Shown piece by piece: positions 1 to 7,898 of a stretch of DNA of 18,046 bases. The position numbers and the translations under genes were made by a program. The stretch is from JBBITI01 sp037440885 (GTDB taxonomy: Bacteria > Chloroflexota > Dehalococcoidia > Dehalococcoidales > UBA2162): contig JBBITI010000053.1 in the NCBI GenBank assembly GCA_037440885.1, positions 1 through 18,046 on the forward strand, in the 5' to 3' direction. The notes beneath the pieces were generated by a model. The model searched no databases and was not told where the DNA came from. It saw nothing but the letters and a program-made list of their open reading frames with translations. The stretch's first letter is position 1, and each line of letters begins with the position of its first letter.

Positions 1-587
1 ATTTCTCCCATAGCATGGAGGATCTCACCGGTATAAACTACACCGGTAGGGTTGTTAGGTGAATTGATTATTATAGCTCGGGTTCTGTTATTTATTGTTG
101 CAGCGATCTTGTTGATATCCGGCACGAAGTCTTTCCCGGTGGGAACGATTTTACTGATGCCGCCATGATTGTCGATGTAGTTCAAGTATTCGACAAAGTA
201 CGGAGAAAGAACGATCACTTCGTCTTGGGGATTTAGCACGGTTTTCAGTGCTACGTTCAACGCACCAGCTGCTCCCGAAGTCATCACGATATCGTTACCG
301 GTAAACTTCAAACCCGTCTCGGTTGTCAGGTGCCGTGCGACATCGGTTCGAGTCTCGGCATAACCGGCGTTTTCCATGTAACGGTGTATTCCGGGTGGCG
401 GGTTCTCTGCCAGTCTTTTTAATTCACGGTTAAATTCTGGAGGTGGTTCAACTACCGGGTTGCCTAGTGACAGGTCAAAAACATTCGCAGCTCCATATTT
501 TTGCTTCAGGGCATTACCTTCTTCGAACATCCTTCTGATCCATGACCCTTCAGCCATACCGGTTTTGATCCTGTTGGCGACTGACAT
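1..587 (-). CDS. PLP-dependent class I/II aminotransferase, N-terminal part (3' end off window)
   Basis: Fold-type I aminotransferase that would exchange amino groups between an amino acid and a 2-oxoacid. About 195 residues are visible, starting MSVANRIKTG. The cofactor phosphate loop MTSGAAGAL lies near residues 102-110 and the hallmark SPNNPTG near 176-182, whose second Asn contacts the pyridine ring. The Schiff-base lysine lies beyond the window edge. The ATG at 587 overlaps the iorB stop by one base (TAATG), so translation is probably coupled to iorB. That neighbourhood suggests it supplies arylpyruvates or other 2-oxoacids to IorAB, for example from aromatic amino acids. The family is certain; the substrate is inferred from context only. 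Confidence 0.93.
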   Translation of the reverse strand, partial: MSVANRIKTGMAEGSWIRRMFEEGNALKQKYGAANVFDLSLGNPVVEPPPEFNRELKRLAENPPPGIHRYMENAGYAETRTDVARHLTTETGLKFTGNDIVMTSGAAGALNVALKTVLNPQDEVIVLSPYFVEYLNYIDNHGGISKIVPTGKDFVPDINKIAATINNRTRAIIINSPNNPTGVVYTGEILHAMGE

Positions 588-1171
588 TATTCCACTTCCT
601 TCCGTCCAGCTTCAAAGGCTGTCATATTTATTGCTTTTAACTTATCCGGGAAGCGTTGCTCAATTGTCCCTTCCCAGAAATTAACGGGTATGGGTAAGAA
701 ACGCGAAGCGCAGCCCAGCATGTATGTATTTAAGGAGCGGCTATCTCCCGCTCTGGCAGCCTCAGTGTTACCTTCGACAAAGAATAATCTGGACGCACGA
801 TTTTTAAAATAGCTTCTGACTTCATCATCATCAGGATATTTTTCATGACCAAGATTGACGGCTAAAGGTGGTTGAGCATAATTATTAATAATCACTACAG
901 AACTCTGGTTCAGGTGATTTACCCAGCGGGCAGCCTCTAATTTTTCGAAAGCCAGGATAAGATCAACTTCTCCTTCACGGATCAGCGGCGACCACACTTT
1001 TTCTCCTATTCTGATATGACTGACCACCGAACCGCCCCTTTGCGCCATCCCTATGGTATCGGTCTTCTTCACATCAAAACCAGCTTTCATCGCAGTTTCA
1101 CCGATAATGTCGCTAGCCAGGATAATGCCCTGTCCACCGACACCGATTACAAGCATTCCGTAAGTCTTCAT
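587..1171 (-). CDS. iorB: Indolepyruvate:ferredoxin oxidoreductase beta subunit
   Basis: Pyruvate ferredoxin oxidoreductase gamma-type subunit, 194 residues, partner of IorA in the CoA-dependent oxidation of arylpyruvates or related 2-oxoacids to acyl-CoA with reduction of ferredoxin in the cytoplasm. The start MKTYGMLVIGVGGQGI carries the glycine-rich loop at about residues 10-15, followed by DTIGMAQRGGSVVSHIRIG, a typical signature of the subunit. I chose the ATG at 1171 because GGGGAAG precedes it and it overlaps the iorA stop in an ATGA arrangement. The frame stays open 26 codons further up, but that stretch lies inside the iorA 3' end and has no family similarity. The gene ends in TAATG with the aminotransferase, so the three genes look translationally coupled. 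Confidence 0.95.
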   Translation of the reverse strand: MKTYGMLVIGVGGQGIILASDIIGETAMKAGFDVKKTDTIGMAQRGGSVVSHIRIGEKVWSPLIREGEVDLILAFEKLEAARWVNHLNQSSVVIINNYAQPPLAVNLGHEKYPDDDEVRSYFKNRASRLFFVEGNTEAARAGDSRSLNTYMLGCASRFLPIPVNFWEGTIEQRFPDKLKAINMTAFEAGRKEVE

Positions 1172-2994
1172 GCATTCTTCCCCGTTTCTTTCGTTAGAAT
1201 TTGTGGTTGTATGGCGTGCCTTGGACATAATTGTGTACACAAACTGCATTGCTCACCGACACACAGGTTCGAGTTGATTACGGTGTGTTCATCTACGTAC
1301 TGAATTGCGGAGCAACCCAGTGATAAGCATATTCCGCATTGATTACACTGTCTGGCATCTATTGTATTGGGAATGCCTCGTTTCTTGACTCTCGTGGGGC
1401 AGTCACCCCGAACAATAATCACTGATAATTCCGGTGTTTCGAAAGCTGTTTTAACAGCTTTCTGTAATTCTTTCATCTTGAAAGCATCGACGATTGAGAG
1501 CTGCTTGACCCCGACGCCGCGTACGATATCTTCGATCTTAACCGAAATAGTGTTCTTACCCTGAGCAGAAATACCGGTACCGGGATGTTCCTGGTGTCCG
1601 GTCATTGCCGTTGTCCCGTTATCAAGGATAATCACTATAATCGGAGCCTGGTTGTACACCGCGTCCACCAGTGGGGTTATTCCAGAGTGCAGGAATGTTG
1701 AATCTCCGATGATCGCCACCACACGGTTCCTCTCGATCCCTGCTTTAATCATCCCCAGTGCCTCCCCGATGCTGGCGCCCATGCAGGAGCAGGTATCCAT
1801 AGCATTCAATGGTGGGAAGACGCCAAGAGTATAACATCCAATATCGCCGGTGATTGTCAGTGCCGGTTTCTCGCTTTTCTCTCTAGCACCGGGAATTTTC
1901 AATCGATGAGCGGCGGAACTGAGAGCGTGAAACAACCCGGTATGCGAACAGCCGGGGCACAAAACCGGAGGCCTTTTCGGCAAACTTGATAGATCGACTT
2001 TAGGTAGCCTTTTCATTTCCGGTAACAGTCCGGCTTTGATACCAGCCCTGGCCACTGCATCGGTATCTAATTCTCCGAGTCGGGGAACATATTCTTTCCC
2101 GATAACCTTAATTCCCATCGCTAGTATATTTTGTTGCAAAAAGGGATCAAGCTCTTCAATGACTAATATCTTATCAACCCGGCTGGCGAATTCTCGGATC
2201 ATTTTTTCCGGTAAGGGATAAGTCATACCAAGACGCAGAAACGACGCTTCAGGGAAGATTTCTTTAGCGTACTGGTATGAGATGCCACTGGTAATAATAC
2301 CCAGTGTCTTATCACCCATTTCAAAACGATTCAAGATGAAGCTTTCCGAATATTGGGCTAGTTTTATTAATCTGTCTTCGATAATTGCGTGACGTAGACG
2401 GGAGTATATCGGAATCATCACATACTTCGCCGTATCATGTTTAAAAGTCACTGGTTTGGCAGGAACAAACCGCTGGTTTTTCAGTTCGACAACTGCCTTA
2501 GAGTGAGAGATCCTGGTGGTGGTACGGACGATAACGGGTGTATCAAACTGTTCACTTATGTTAAAAGCATAAGTCATGATATCGTAAGCTTCCTGGCTGT
2601 CTGAAGGCTCGAGCAATGGCACTTTCGCCAGCACGGCTAAGTGCCGGTTATCCTGTTCCCCCTGGGAACTATGGGTACCTGGATCGTCGGCATTAATAAC
2701 AACCATCCCACCGTCGATTCCTGTTGTTGATGCTGCCATGAAGGGGTCGAGTGCCACGTTTAAGCCGACTTGTTTTAATGAGACCAACGCCCGGGCTCCG
2801 GCATATGCTGCACCCAGGCTCACTTCCATGGCAACCTTTTCGTTAGTTGACCATTCAGCATATACATCGGGAAAACGGGCGATATTTTCTAAAATTTCAG
2901 TACTCGGTGTACCCGGATAAGCAGCGGCGACCTTGATTCCGGCGTGATAAGCTCCCCAGGCAAATGCTTCATTTCCTGATAGTAGTTTTTTCAT
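1168..2994 (-). CDS. iorA: Indolepyruvate:ferredoxin oxidoreductase alpha subunit
   Basis: Catalytic TPP and iron-sulfur subunit, 608 residues, close to the usual family length. The N-terminal pyrimidine-binding domain begins MKKLLSGNEAFAWGAYHAG and includes AAYPGTPSTEI at about 24-34. CPGCSHTG lies at 346-353. The TPP pyrophosphate motif starts at GDS (430-432) and ends with an Asn at 459. The C-terminus is a two-cluster ferredoxin domain with cysteines at 550, 553, 556 and 561 and at 578, 583, 586 and 590, the last followed by Pro. It would oxidise arylpyruvates or other 2-oxoacids from transamination to acyl-CoA, passing electrons to ferredoxin. AAAGGTGAG lies six bases before the ATG. The gap to nadB upstream is 33 nt and the 3' end overlaps iorB by four bases. 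The exact 2-oxoacid cannot be told from sequence. Confidence 0.96.
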   Translation of the reverse strand: MKKLLSGNEAFAWGAYHAGIKVAAAYPGTPSTEILENIARFPDVYAEWSTNEKVAMEVSLGAAYAGARALVSLKQVGLNVALDPFMAASTTGIDGGMVVINADDPGTHSSQGEQDNRHLAVLAKVPLLEPSDSQEAYDIMTYAFNISEQFDTPVIVRTTTRISHSKAVVELKNQRFVPAKPVTFKHDTAKYVMIPIYSRLRHAIIEDRLIKLAQYSESFILNRFEMGDKTLGIITSGISYQYAKEIFPEASFLRLGMTYPLPEKMIREFASRVDKILVIEELDPFLQQNILAMGIKVIGKEYVPRLGELDTDAVARAGIKAGLLPEMKRLPKVDLSSLPKRPPVLCPGCSHTGLFHALSSAAHRLKIPGAREKSEKPALTITGDIGCYTLGVFPPLNAMDTCSCMGASIGEALGMIKAGIERNRVVAIIGDSTFLHSGITPLVDAVYNQAPIIVIILDNGTTAMTGHQEHPGTGISAQGKNTISVKIEDIVRGVGVKQLSIVDAFKMKELQKAVKTAFETPELSVIIVRGDCPTRVKKRGIPNTIDARQCNQCGICLSLGCSAIQYVDEHTVINSNLCVGEQCSLCTQLCPRHAIQPQILTKETGKNA

Positions 2995-3027
2995 TCTGAA
3001 CTCACCTTTTTATTCTAAGCATTTCAG

Positions 3028-4576
3028 TCATTTCGTAAAAACGATATGTTTTTCCCAGTCTGGCGAAGTATTCGGAAAATCAGACCGGGAATGAGCCCCC
3101 CGGCTTTCTTCCCTGATCAAAGCGGCTTCTGTCATTAAACGGCCAGTTAATATCAGGTTGCATAACTCATTATCCGGGCGATCAACCGGTGCCGGTAGCA
3201 TTTTCTCCCATGCAGCTAACGTATCTCCTGTTTCTTCAAGTCCCGTAGCATTACGGATTATTCCCACCTTTTCCCACAGCAATTCCTGAAGTGCCGACAA
3301 ACTAGGACTACGTGATGAAGTAGACGGCGTTCGGAGCGCCAATTTCCGATGTATGTAATATTCCTCGTTAATTACGGAAGTAGTCTCTCCGGTCCCAATC
3401 GTATGGCTGATAATGCGGCGTCCGAAAACGAGGGCTTCCTGTAATGAATTGGAAGCCAGACGGTTCGCGCCATGAAGACCGGTGCAAGCTGTTTCTCCGC
3501 AAGCGTATAATCCGGAGATATTTGTAGCTCCCCAGTGATTGGTGCGTACACCGCCGATCATATAGTGCGCTGCTGGAGCAACCGGAATCATTTCCCCAAG
3601 AATGTCGATGCCCTGCTGCAAACAAACTCGATAAATATTGGGAAACCGGGTGGTCACGGTGCGGGCCGGCATGTGTCTGAGATCGATGANNNNNNNNNNA
3701 GACGTGATCCGCACTCGTTTTTTCCATTTCATAAAGGATACTGCGGGCAACCACGTCCCGCGGTGCCAAATCACGTTCTGGAGTATAGTCCTGCATAAAT
3801 GCTCGACCAGCGTTATTTCGTAAAACTCCGCCTTCACCCCGTACTGCTTCGGTGATCAGAAAAGGCGTCACTCCAGGGAGACGCAGGGCGGTCGGATGGA
3901 ATTGGAAGAACTCCATATCAACTATTTCCGCTCCCGCATTATAAGCGAGAGCGATACCATCTCCCGTGGCAACTTCGGAATTGGTGTTGAAGCGATATAA
4001 TCTACCGGCTCCACCGGTTGCCAGTACCAGATAGCGGCAGCCTATATCTTCCACAACACCGCTAATTGTATCCATCACCTTGATGCCTTTAATTGTCTGG
4101 TTGTGAACCAGAATCGCAGTGACCAGCGAAAATTCACGCACCCGGATTTGAGAAGCTCGTACCCGGTTGCTTAGAGTGGTCTCGATATGTTCACCGGTGC
4201 TGTCTCCGCCTGCATGCAAGATACGCGGAACCGAATGCGCCGCTTCACGGGTCAAAGCGATTTCACCTTCCTGGGTATCAAAAGGAACACCAAGAGCTAC
4301 CATTTCCATGATGCGGTCGGGCGCTTCAGTAACCAGTATCCGCACTGATTCCTCATCACTCAGCCCGGCACCGGCGGCTATCGTGTCCTGAAAATGTAGA
4401 TCGGGAGAGTCGTTTGAACCGATGGCAGCCGCTATACCACCCTGGGCGTAGCGGGTATTGCATTCATCGATGCTGCCTTTGGTTATTATCAGGACGCTGC
4501 CGTGCTCACGTGCTAACAACGCCGTATATAGACCGGCAATACCGCTCCCAATTATTATGTAATCGTATTGCTTCAT
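3028..4576 (-). CDS. nadB: L-aspartate oxidase (frame interrupted only by 10 assembly Ns)
   Basis: FAD-dependent oxidase of L-aspartate to iminoaspartate, normally the first step of NAD synthesis; the family can use fumarate as electron acceptor under anaerobic conditions. Visible are the FAD-binding GSGIAGL (10-16), QFHPTAL with H227, APRDVVAR with R273, AAHYMIGG with H334 and GANRLASNS with R369. These align by eye with H244, R290, H351 and R386 of E. coli NadB. The frame appears broken at 3690-3699, where 10 N sit. Deleting all ten gives SADHV-F-IDLRHMP and a 512-residue protein of normal family length. GANRLASNS and PRDVVAR favour NadB over SdhA/FrdA. No nadA or nadC is adjacent; a fumarase subunit precedes it by 25 nt. 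No strong ribosome site is visible, so coupling to the upstream gene is likely. Confidence 0.92.
3690..3699. other. Assembly gap (10 N) inside nadB, apparent true length zero
   Basis: Ten undetermined bases. The coding strand reads GATCACGTCT before the gap and TCATCGATCTC after it. Joined without any Ns this gives codons for D-H-V-F-I-D-L in one frame. As written, the frame shifts by one because 10 is not a multiple of three. The Ns are therefore most likely scaffolding filler between abutting contig ends. Confidence 0.9.
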
Positions 4577-4601
4577 AATAATCGCTTCAATCCAGCGTTT
4601 A

Positions 4602-5447
4602 CTAGATTACGGCTTCAACATGGCGTGCACTGTGACACTGTAAGTTGACCGCAACGGGGAGGCTGGCGATATGTGTGGGAAAGACCTCGATATGGACTGC
4701 TAACGCAGTGACTCGACCTCCATAACCCATCGCTCCGATTCCAATGTTATTGACTTTTTCCAGGATATCTTTCTCGAGGTTACCGATTTCAGTGTCCTGA
4801 TTTGGTTCACCTGCTTTTCTCAATAGAGCTTTTTTAGATAGTAATACAGCTTTTTCGACGGTGCCACCGATACCCACGCCGATTATCACCGGAGGGCAGG
4901 GATTGCTACCAGCTTCTTCCACCGTATGAACGACGAAATCCGTTATGCCCTGGCGTCCTTCAGCCGGTGTAAGCATTTTCAACCGGGTCATGTTCTCTGC
5001 CCCGCCACCTTTCGGCATCACAATGATTTTCAGGTGTTCGCCCGGAATGATATCTGTATGGATGACAGCCGGAGTATTATCTGTTGTATTGTTACGGTCA
5101 GAGAATGGCTGGCTGACTATTGATTTCCGCAGATAGCCTTCTATATATGCCTGACGAACTCCTTCATTGACCGCCGAATACAGATCGCCTCCGGTAATAT
5201 GAATATCCTGACCGATTTCCAGAAAAACCACGGCGACTCCGGTATCCTGACATAATGGGATACCCTCTCGATTCGCAATTTTGATATTTTCCAGAATCCG
5301 GGTTAGAGTCTCAATGGCGATCGGAGACTCTTCGTTTTTTAGCGCTTTTTCCAGAATATCTGAGACGTCTTTCGGTAAATGTAGGCAGGCTTCTTGAAAC
5401 AAGCGAGCAATTGTCGCAGTGATCTGTATTGTCTCTATCTCGCGCAT
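4602..5447 (-). CDS. Class I fumarate hydratase (or tartrate dehydratase) alpha subunit
   Basis: N-terminal, iron-sulfur-bearing subunit of a two-subunit class I hydro-lyase that interconverts fumarate and malate. It has 281 residues, the usual alpha-subunit length. The three expected [4Fe-4S]-ligand cysteines are C66 in PLCQDTG, C184 in SNPCPPVIIGVGIGG and C271 in NLQCHSARH. The frame is open 92 codons further upstream, but that part lies inside the preceding LutB-like gene and resembles nothing, so the ATG at 5447 is preferred, with a weak GAAG-type ribosome site. Genes of this family are usually followed by the beta subunit; here nadB follows instead, 25 nt downstream. The beta partner must be elsewhere or absent. 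L(+)-tartrate dehydratase alpha is closely related and cannot be excluded. Confidence 0.92.
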   Translation of the reverse strand: MREIETIQITATIARLFQEACLHLPKDVSDILEKALKNEESPIAIETLTRILENIKIANREGIPLCQDTGVAVVFLEIGQDIHITGGDLYSAVNEGVRQAYIEGYLRKSIVSQPFSDRNNTTDNTPAVIHTDIIPGEHLKIIVMPKGGGAENMTRLKMLTPAEGRQGITDFVVHTVEEAGSNPCPPVIIGVGIGGTVEKAVLLSKKALLRKAGEPNQDTEIGNLEKDILEKVNNIGIGAMGYGGRVTALAVHIEVFPTHIASLPVAVNLQCHSARHVEAVI

Positions 5448-5479
5448 TGATTCTTCGCTTAAAAAATACTTCTTGCCTA

Positions 5480-6685
5480 TTAACGGCTTTTTTCGTTTTT
5501 TTCTACCAGGTTCTTTCTCAGTTCGATACACATTGCTGGAGTGTCTATCTGCATCGGGCATCTGACTTTGCAGCGACCACAGGTCAAGCAAGTGTATGCG
5601 AGAGCGGCTGCTTTCTCGGGCTTGTTGCTGATCATTCCAGCCCAGACCATACCACAACCAGCGAAATATTTGTCGCCGAAATGTCCGGCTGTGACGGCGA
5701 ACACCGGACACTCGTAAAGACATCCGCCGCAGCGTAAACAGTATAGTGCTTGCCCGAGAACAGGATCTTTAGCAAGTTCGGTGCGTCCTCCGTCCAGGAA
5801 TATCACGTGTAACTCTTTTGGTCCATGTGCCCCATATGTAATCGTTTTTTCAATATCGCCTGTCTTGCTGGGTCCGGATATCAAACTTACATATGAAGGG
5901 ACGGTGTAGTTGGCAAAGCGCCATGTTACCTCGGAGACTTTATTGGCATCCGATAGCGTTGGTACCAATTTTTCCATACCAATAAGGGCTATGTGAATCG
6001 GCGGGGCACCGGTTGCTAATCGGATATTACCTTCATTTTCGATTATGAACAGGGTCCCGGTATCGGCTGCGACTACATTCGCACCGCTCATGCCGACATC
6101 GGCCAGAAAATATTTTTCGCGGAGCAGTTGGCGGGCGACTTCTACCAGTCGGGCAATATTGTCCGCAGGTAGCTTTTCTTCTATCAGTTTAGAAAATAGT
6201 TCGGCTACGTCTTCTTTCGGGACGTGTATGGATGGCGAGAGTATATGCATCGGCCGGGAACCTAATTTCTGGATAATGAATTCCCCCAGATCCGTTTCGA
6301 AGACCTCATTGCCGCGGTGTTCCAGGTGCTCTCTTAATTCGATTTCCTCGCCGGTCATGCTCTTGCCTTTAACGATCAATTTTCCCGAACCGACCAGCTT
6401 GTCAACAATCCCGAGAGCATCATCGATAGTGCTGGCAATATATGCTTTTCCCTTGTTGTATTCAATTGATTCACAAGCCTTTTTTGTCAGGTTTTCCATA
6501 TCATCGATAGCCCGTTTTTTGATATCCCGGACCTCTTCTGCGAGTTTAATCGTGTGCGGAAAACGTTTCATGGCTTCGTTAATATTTCCACGATAGCTTT
6601 TGATTGCGCGCGACAAAGCTAGCTTTATGCGGTCGTTATAAGCTGCGTCCATTATTTCTTTTTTATATTCGCTAAAGACAGACAT
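5480..6685 (-). CDS. LutB/LldF-like LUD-domain protein with two [4Fe-4S] clusters
   Basis: A 401-residue protein of the lactate-utilisation LutB type. The LUD domain covers roughly residues 50-300, with GANVVAADTGTLFIIENEGN near 201-220. A ferredoxin-like tail follows with C316, C319, C322, C326-Pro and C366, C369, C372, C376-Pro. In known systems LutB works with LutA (CCG domains) and LutC to oxidise lactate to pyruvate. Here only a CCG partner is present, ending two bases upstream (TAA-AG-ATG), and no lutC or lactate permease is visible. GGGAG inside the end of the upstream gene serves as ribosome site. It may instead act as an iron-sulfur electron conduit for the flavoprotein encoded two genes on. 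The family call is firm; the reaction is not known. Confidence 0.88.
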   Translation of the reverse strand: MSVFSEYKKEIMDAAYNDRIKLALSRAIKSYRGNINEAMKRFPHTIKLAEEVRDIKKRAIDDMENLTKKACESIEYNKGKAYIASTIDDALGIVDKLVGSGKLIVKGKSMTGEEIELREHLEHRGNEVFETDLGEFIIQKLGSRPMHILSPSIHVPKEDVAELFSKLIEEKLPADNIARLVEVARQLLREKYFLADVGMSGANVVAADTGTLFIIENEGNIRLATGAPPIHIALIGMEKLVPTLSDANKVSEVTWRFANYTVPSYVSLISGPSKTGDIEKTITYGAHGPKELHVIFLDGGRTELAKDPVLGQALYCLRCGGCLYECPVFAVTAGHFGDKYFAGCGMVWAGMISNKPEKAAALAYTCLTCGRCKVRCPMQIDTPAMCIELRKNLVEKNEKSR

Positions 6686-6687
6686 CT

Positions 6688-7689
6688 TTAAACTCCCATA
6701 GCCCTTGCCACGACCTGTGCCAGATCGACGACCTCGACGTTTTCAGCTTTCAGTTCTTTCAGCCCTGTTTTTAACTGCATGATGCAGCCCGGACAGTGTG
6801 TTACGATCATCTCTGCCCCGGTCTCCAGTAGTTCCTTCGCTCGGTTCACTGCCAAAATTCTGCTCATTTCCGGGAAAACAGCTTCGAAACCGCCGCCTCC
6901 CCCGCAGCAGGTGGCCCACTCGCGCTTTGTCCATTCCGGTTCGACCAGTTCGATTCCCCGAATTGCCTTCAAAACGATGCGTGGTTCATCGACGATCCCC
7001 ATATACCGTACCAGTTGGCATGGATCGTGGTACGTTGCCTTGATATTTTTAGGAAACGTTAATGACAGTGAAGGTGCTTTCTCAGCGACGATCTGAGAAA
7101 AATGCTTGACTTCAGGTCCGTTCGAGTGTTTTCCTATCAAATCACATAAGGTAAACGTACAAGACGGTACGATGCTGATTATGTGTTCTATTTTTTGCGC
7201 TTTCAATCGTTGTGCTACTGAATTAGCGTGTTTTTTAAATTCTTCTTCCAACCCCATGTAATGCAGCAAACCACCACAGCAAGGCTCTTCATTCCCCAGA
7301 TAACCGATTTTTAATCCCAGTTTCAACAGCACTCTCACGGCATCTCGGAGTACTTCTGCGTCTTCTTCGCTATTGCCGCGAGTCATTACTTTACGGTATA
7401 TGCCGGCCGCATCGATACCGAACTTTTTCGGAAGAGAAGCCATTCCCATCGCAACATCCGAAACGCCGCTTTTATCCATCTTCCGCGTGAGTGACATTAA
7501 AGATTCTAATTCTCTGGAATATTGATAGCCACATCCGGCAAAGAAAATTACCGGAGCAGTCTGTGGTAAATCAAGCCCCTTTGCCCATTTACTGCCGGCA
7601 TCTTTGCCAGCACCTAGTAGATTGTGTTTGTTTGTGATATTGTCTGCTAGATAAGCTAAACCGGGAGGAATTAGTCCTTTGTTACCCAT
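6688..7689 (-). CDS. Two-CCG-domain (HdrB/LutA/GlpC-like) iron-sulfur protein
   Basis: A 333-residue cysteine-rich protein with two CCG domains. The first uses C53, C137-C138-GG and C177/C182. The second is classical: C224, then C261-C262-GG 36 residues later, and C299-P-G-C302. Such domains bind unusual [4Fe-4S] clusters or mediate thiol/disulfide electron transfer in HdrB, LutA, GlpC, SdhE and TfrB. No ferredoxin domain lies at its N-terminus; the next gene supplies one, so the pair resembles a GlcF/HdrD-type protein split in two. A strong AGAGGTGATC ribosome site precedes the ATG, and this is the first gene of the seven-gene operon. No membrane segment or signal peptide is seen. Its partner and substrate are unknown. 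Confidence 0.87.
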   Translation of the reverse strand: MGNKGLIPPGLAYLADNITNKHNLLGAGKDAGSKWAKGLDLPQTAPVIFFAGCGYQYSRELESLMSLTRKMDKSGVSDVAMGMASLPKKFGIDAAGIYRKVMTRGNSEEDAEVLRDAVRVLLKLGLKIGYLGNEEPCCGGLLHYMGLEEEFKKHANSVAQRLKAQKIEHIISIVPSCTFTLCDLIGKHSNGPEVKHFSQIVAEKAPSLSLTFPKNIKATYHDPCQLVRYMGIVDEPRIVLKAIRGIELVEPEWTKREWATCCGGGGGFEAVFPEMSRILAVNRAKELLETGAEMIVTHCPGCIMQLKTGLKELKAENVEVVDLAQVVARAMGV

Positions 7690-7898
7690 CGATCACCTCT
7701 GGAGATTAGTGAAATGAAAAAGCTGGTCCGTTCAACTCGGTTGCCAGCACAGGTTTACAAAAATACCGGACATTTTACATATACAGTCTAGCCAAACGAG
7801 ATGATGATGTCAAAAACAAATGCCTCAAGGGTATTCCTCTGAAAGCGGTGAAAGATTAAGTTACTTCAGACTGGTGGTATCAGTTCTGTAATTCGGTT
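7690..7898. promoter_or_regulatory. Divergent intergenic region between the redox operon and the metalloprotease gene
   Basis: This 209-base spacer must hold the promoter of the leftward seven-gene operon and that of the rightward metalloprotease gene. An AT-rich stretch at 7754-7787 contains two TTTACA copies and a TATACA-like box, but I see no -35/-10 pair with good spacing on either strand. No tRNA-like or terminator-like fold is apparent. Confidence 0.4.

Noticed and set aside
1172..1249. A 26-residue N-terminal extension of iorB
   Set aside because: It overlaps the conserved ferredoxin end of iorA, whereas the ATG at 1171 has a ribosome site and the typical N-terminus.
3028..4576. nadB as a frameshifted pseudogene or two separate genes
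   Set aside because: The break coincides exactly with the 10 Ns, and removing them restores one continuous frame with all family motifs on both sides.
5448..5723. A longer fumarase alpha start 92 codons upstream
   Set aside because: The added part lies inside the LutB-like gene in another frame, is Arg-rich and shows no family resemblance. The ATG at 5447 gives the usual length.
6740..6770. Short TTTCAG repeats
   Set aside because: They lie within the coding sequence of the CCG protein and reflect a Lys/Leu/Glu-rich stretch.
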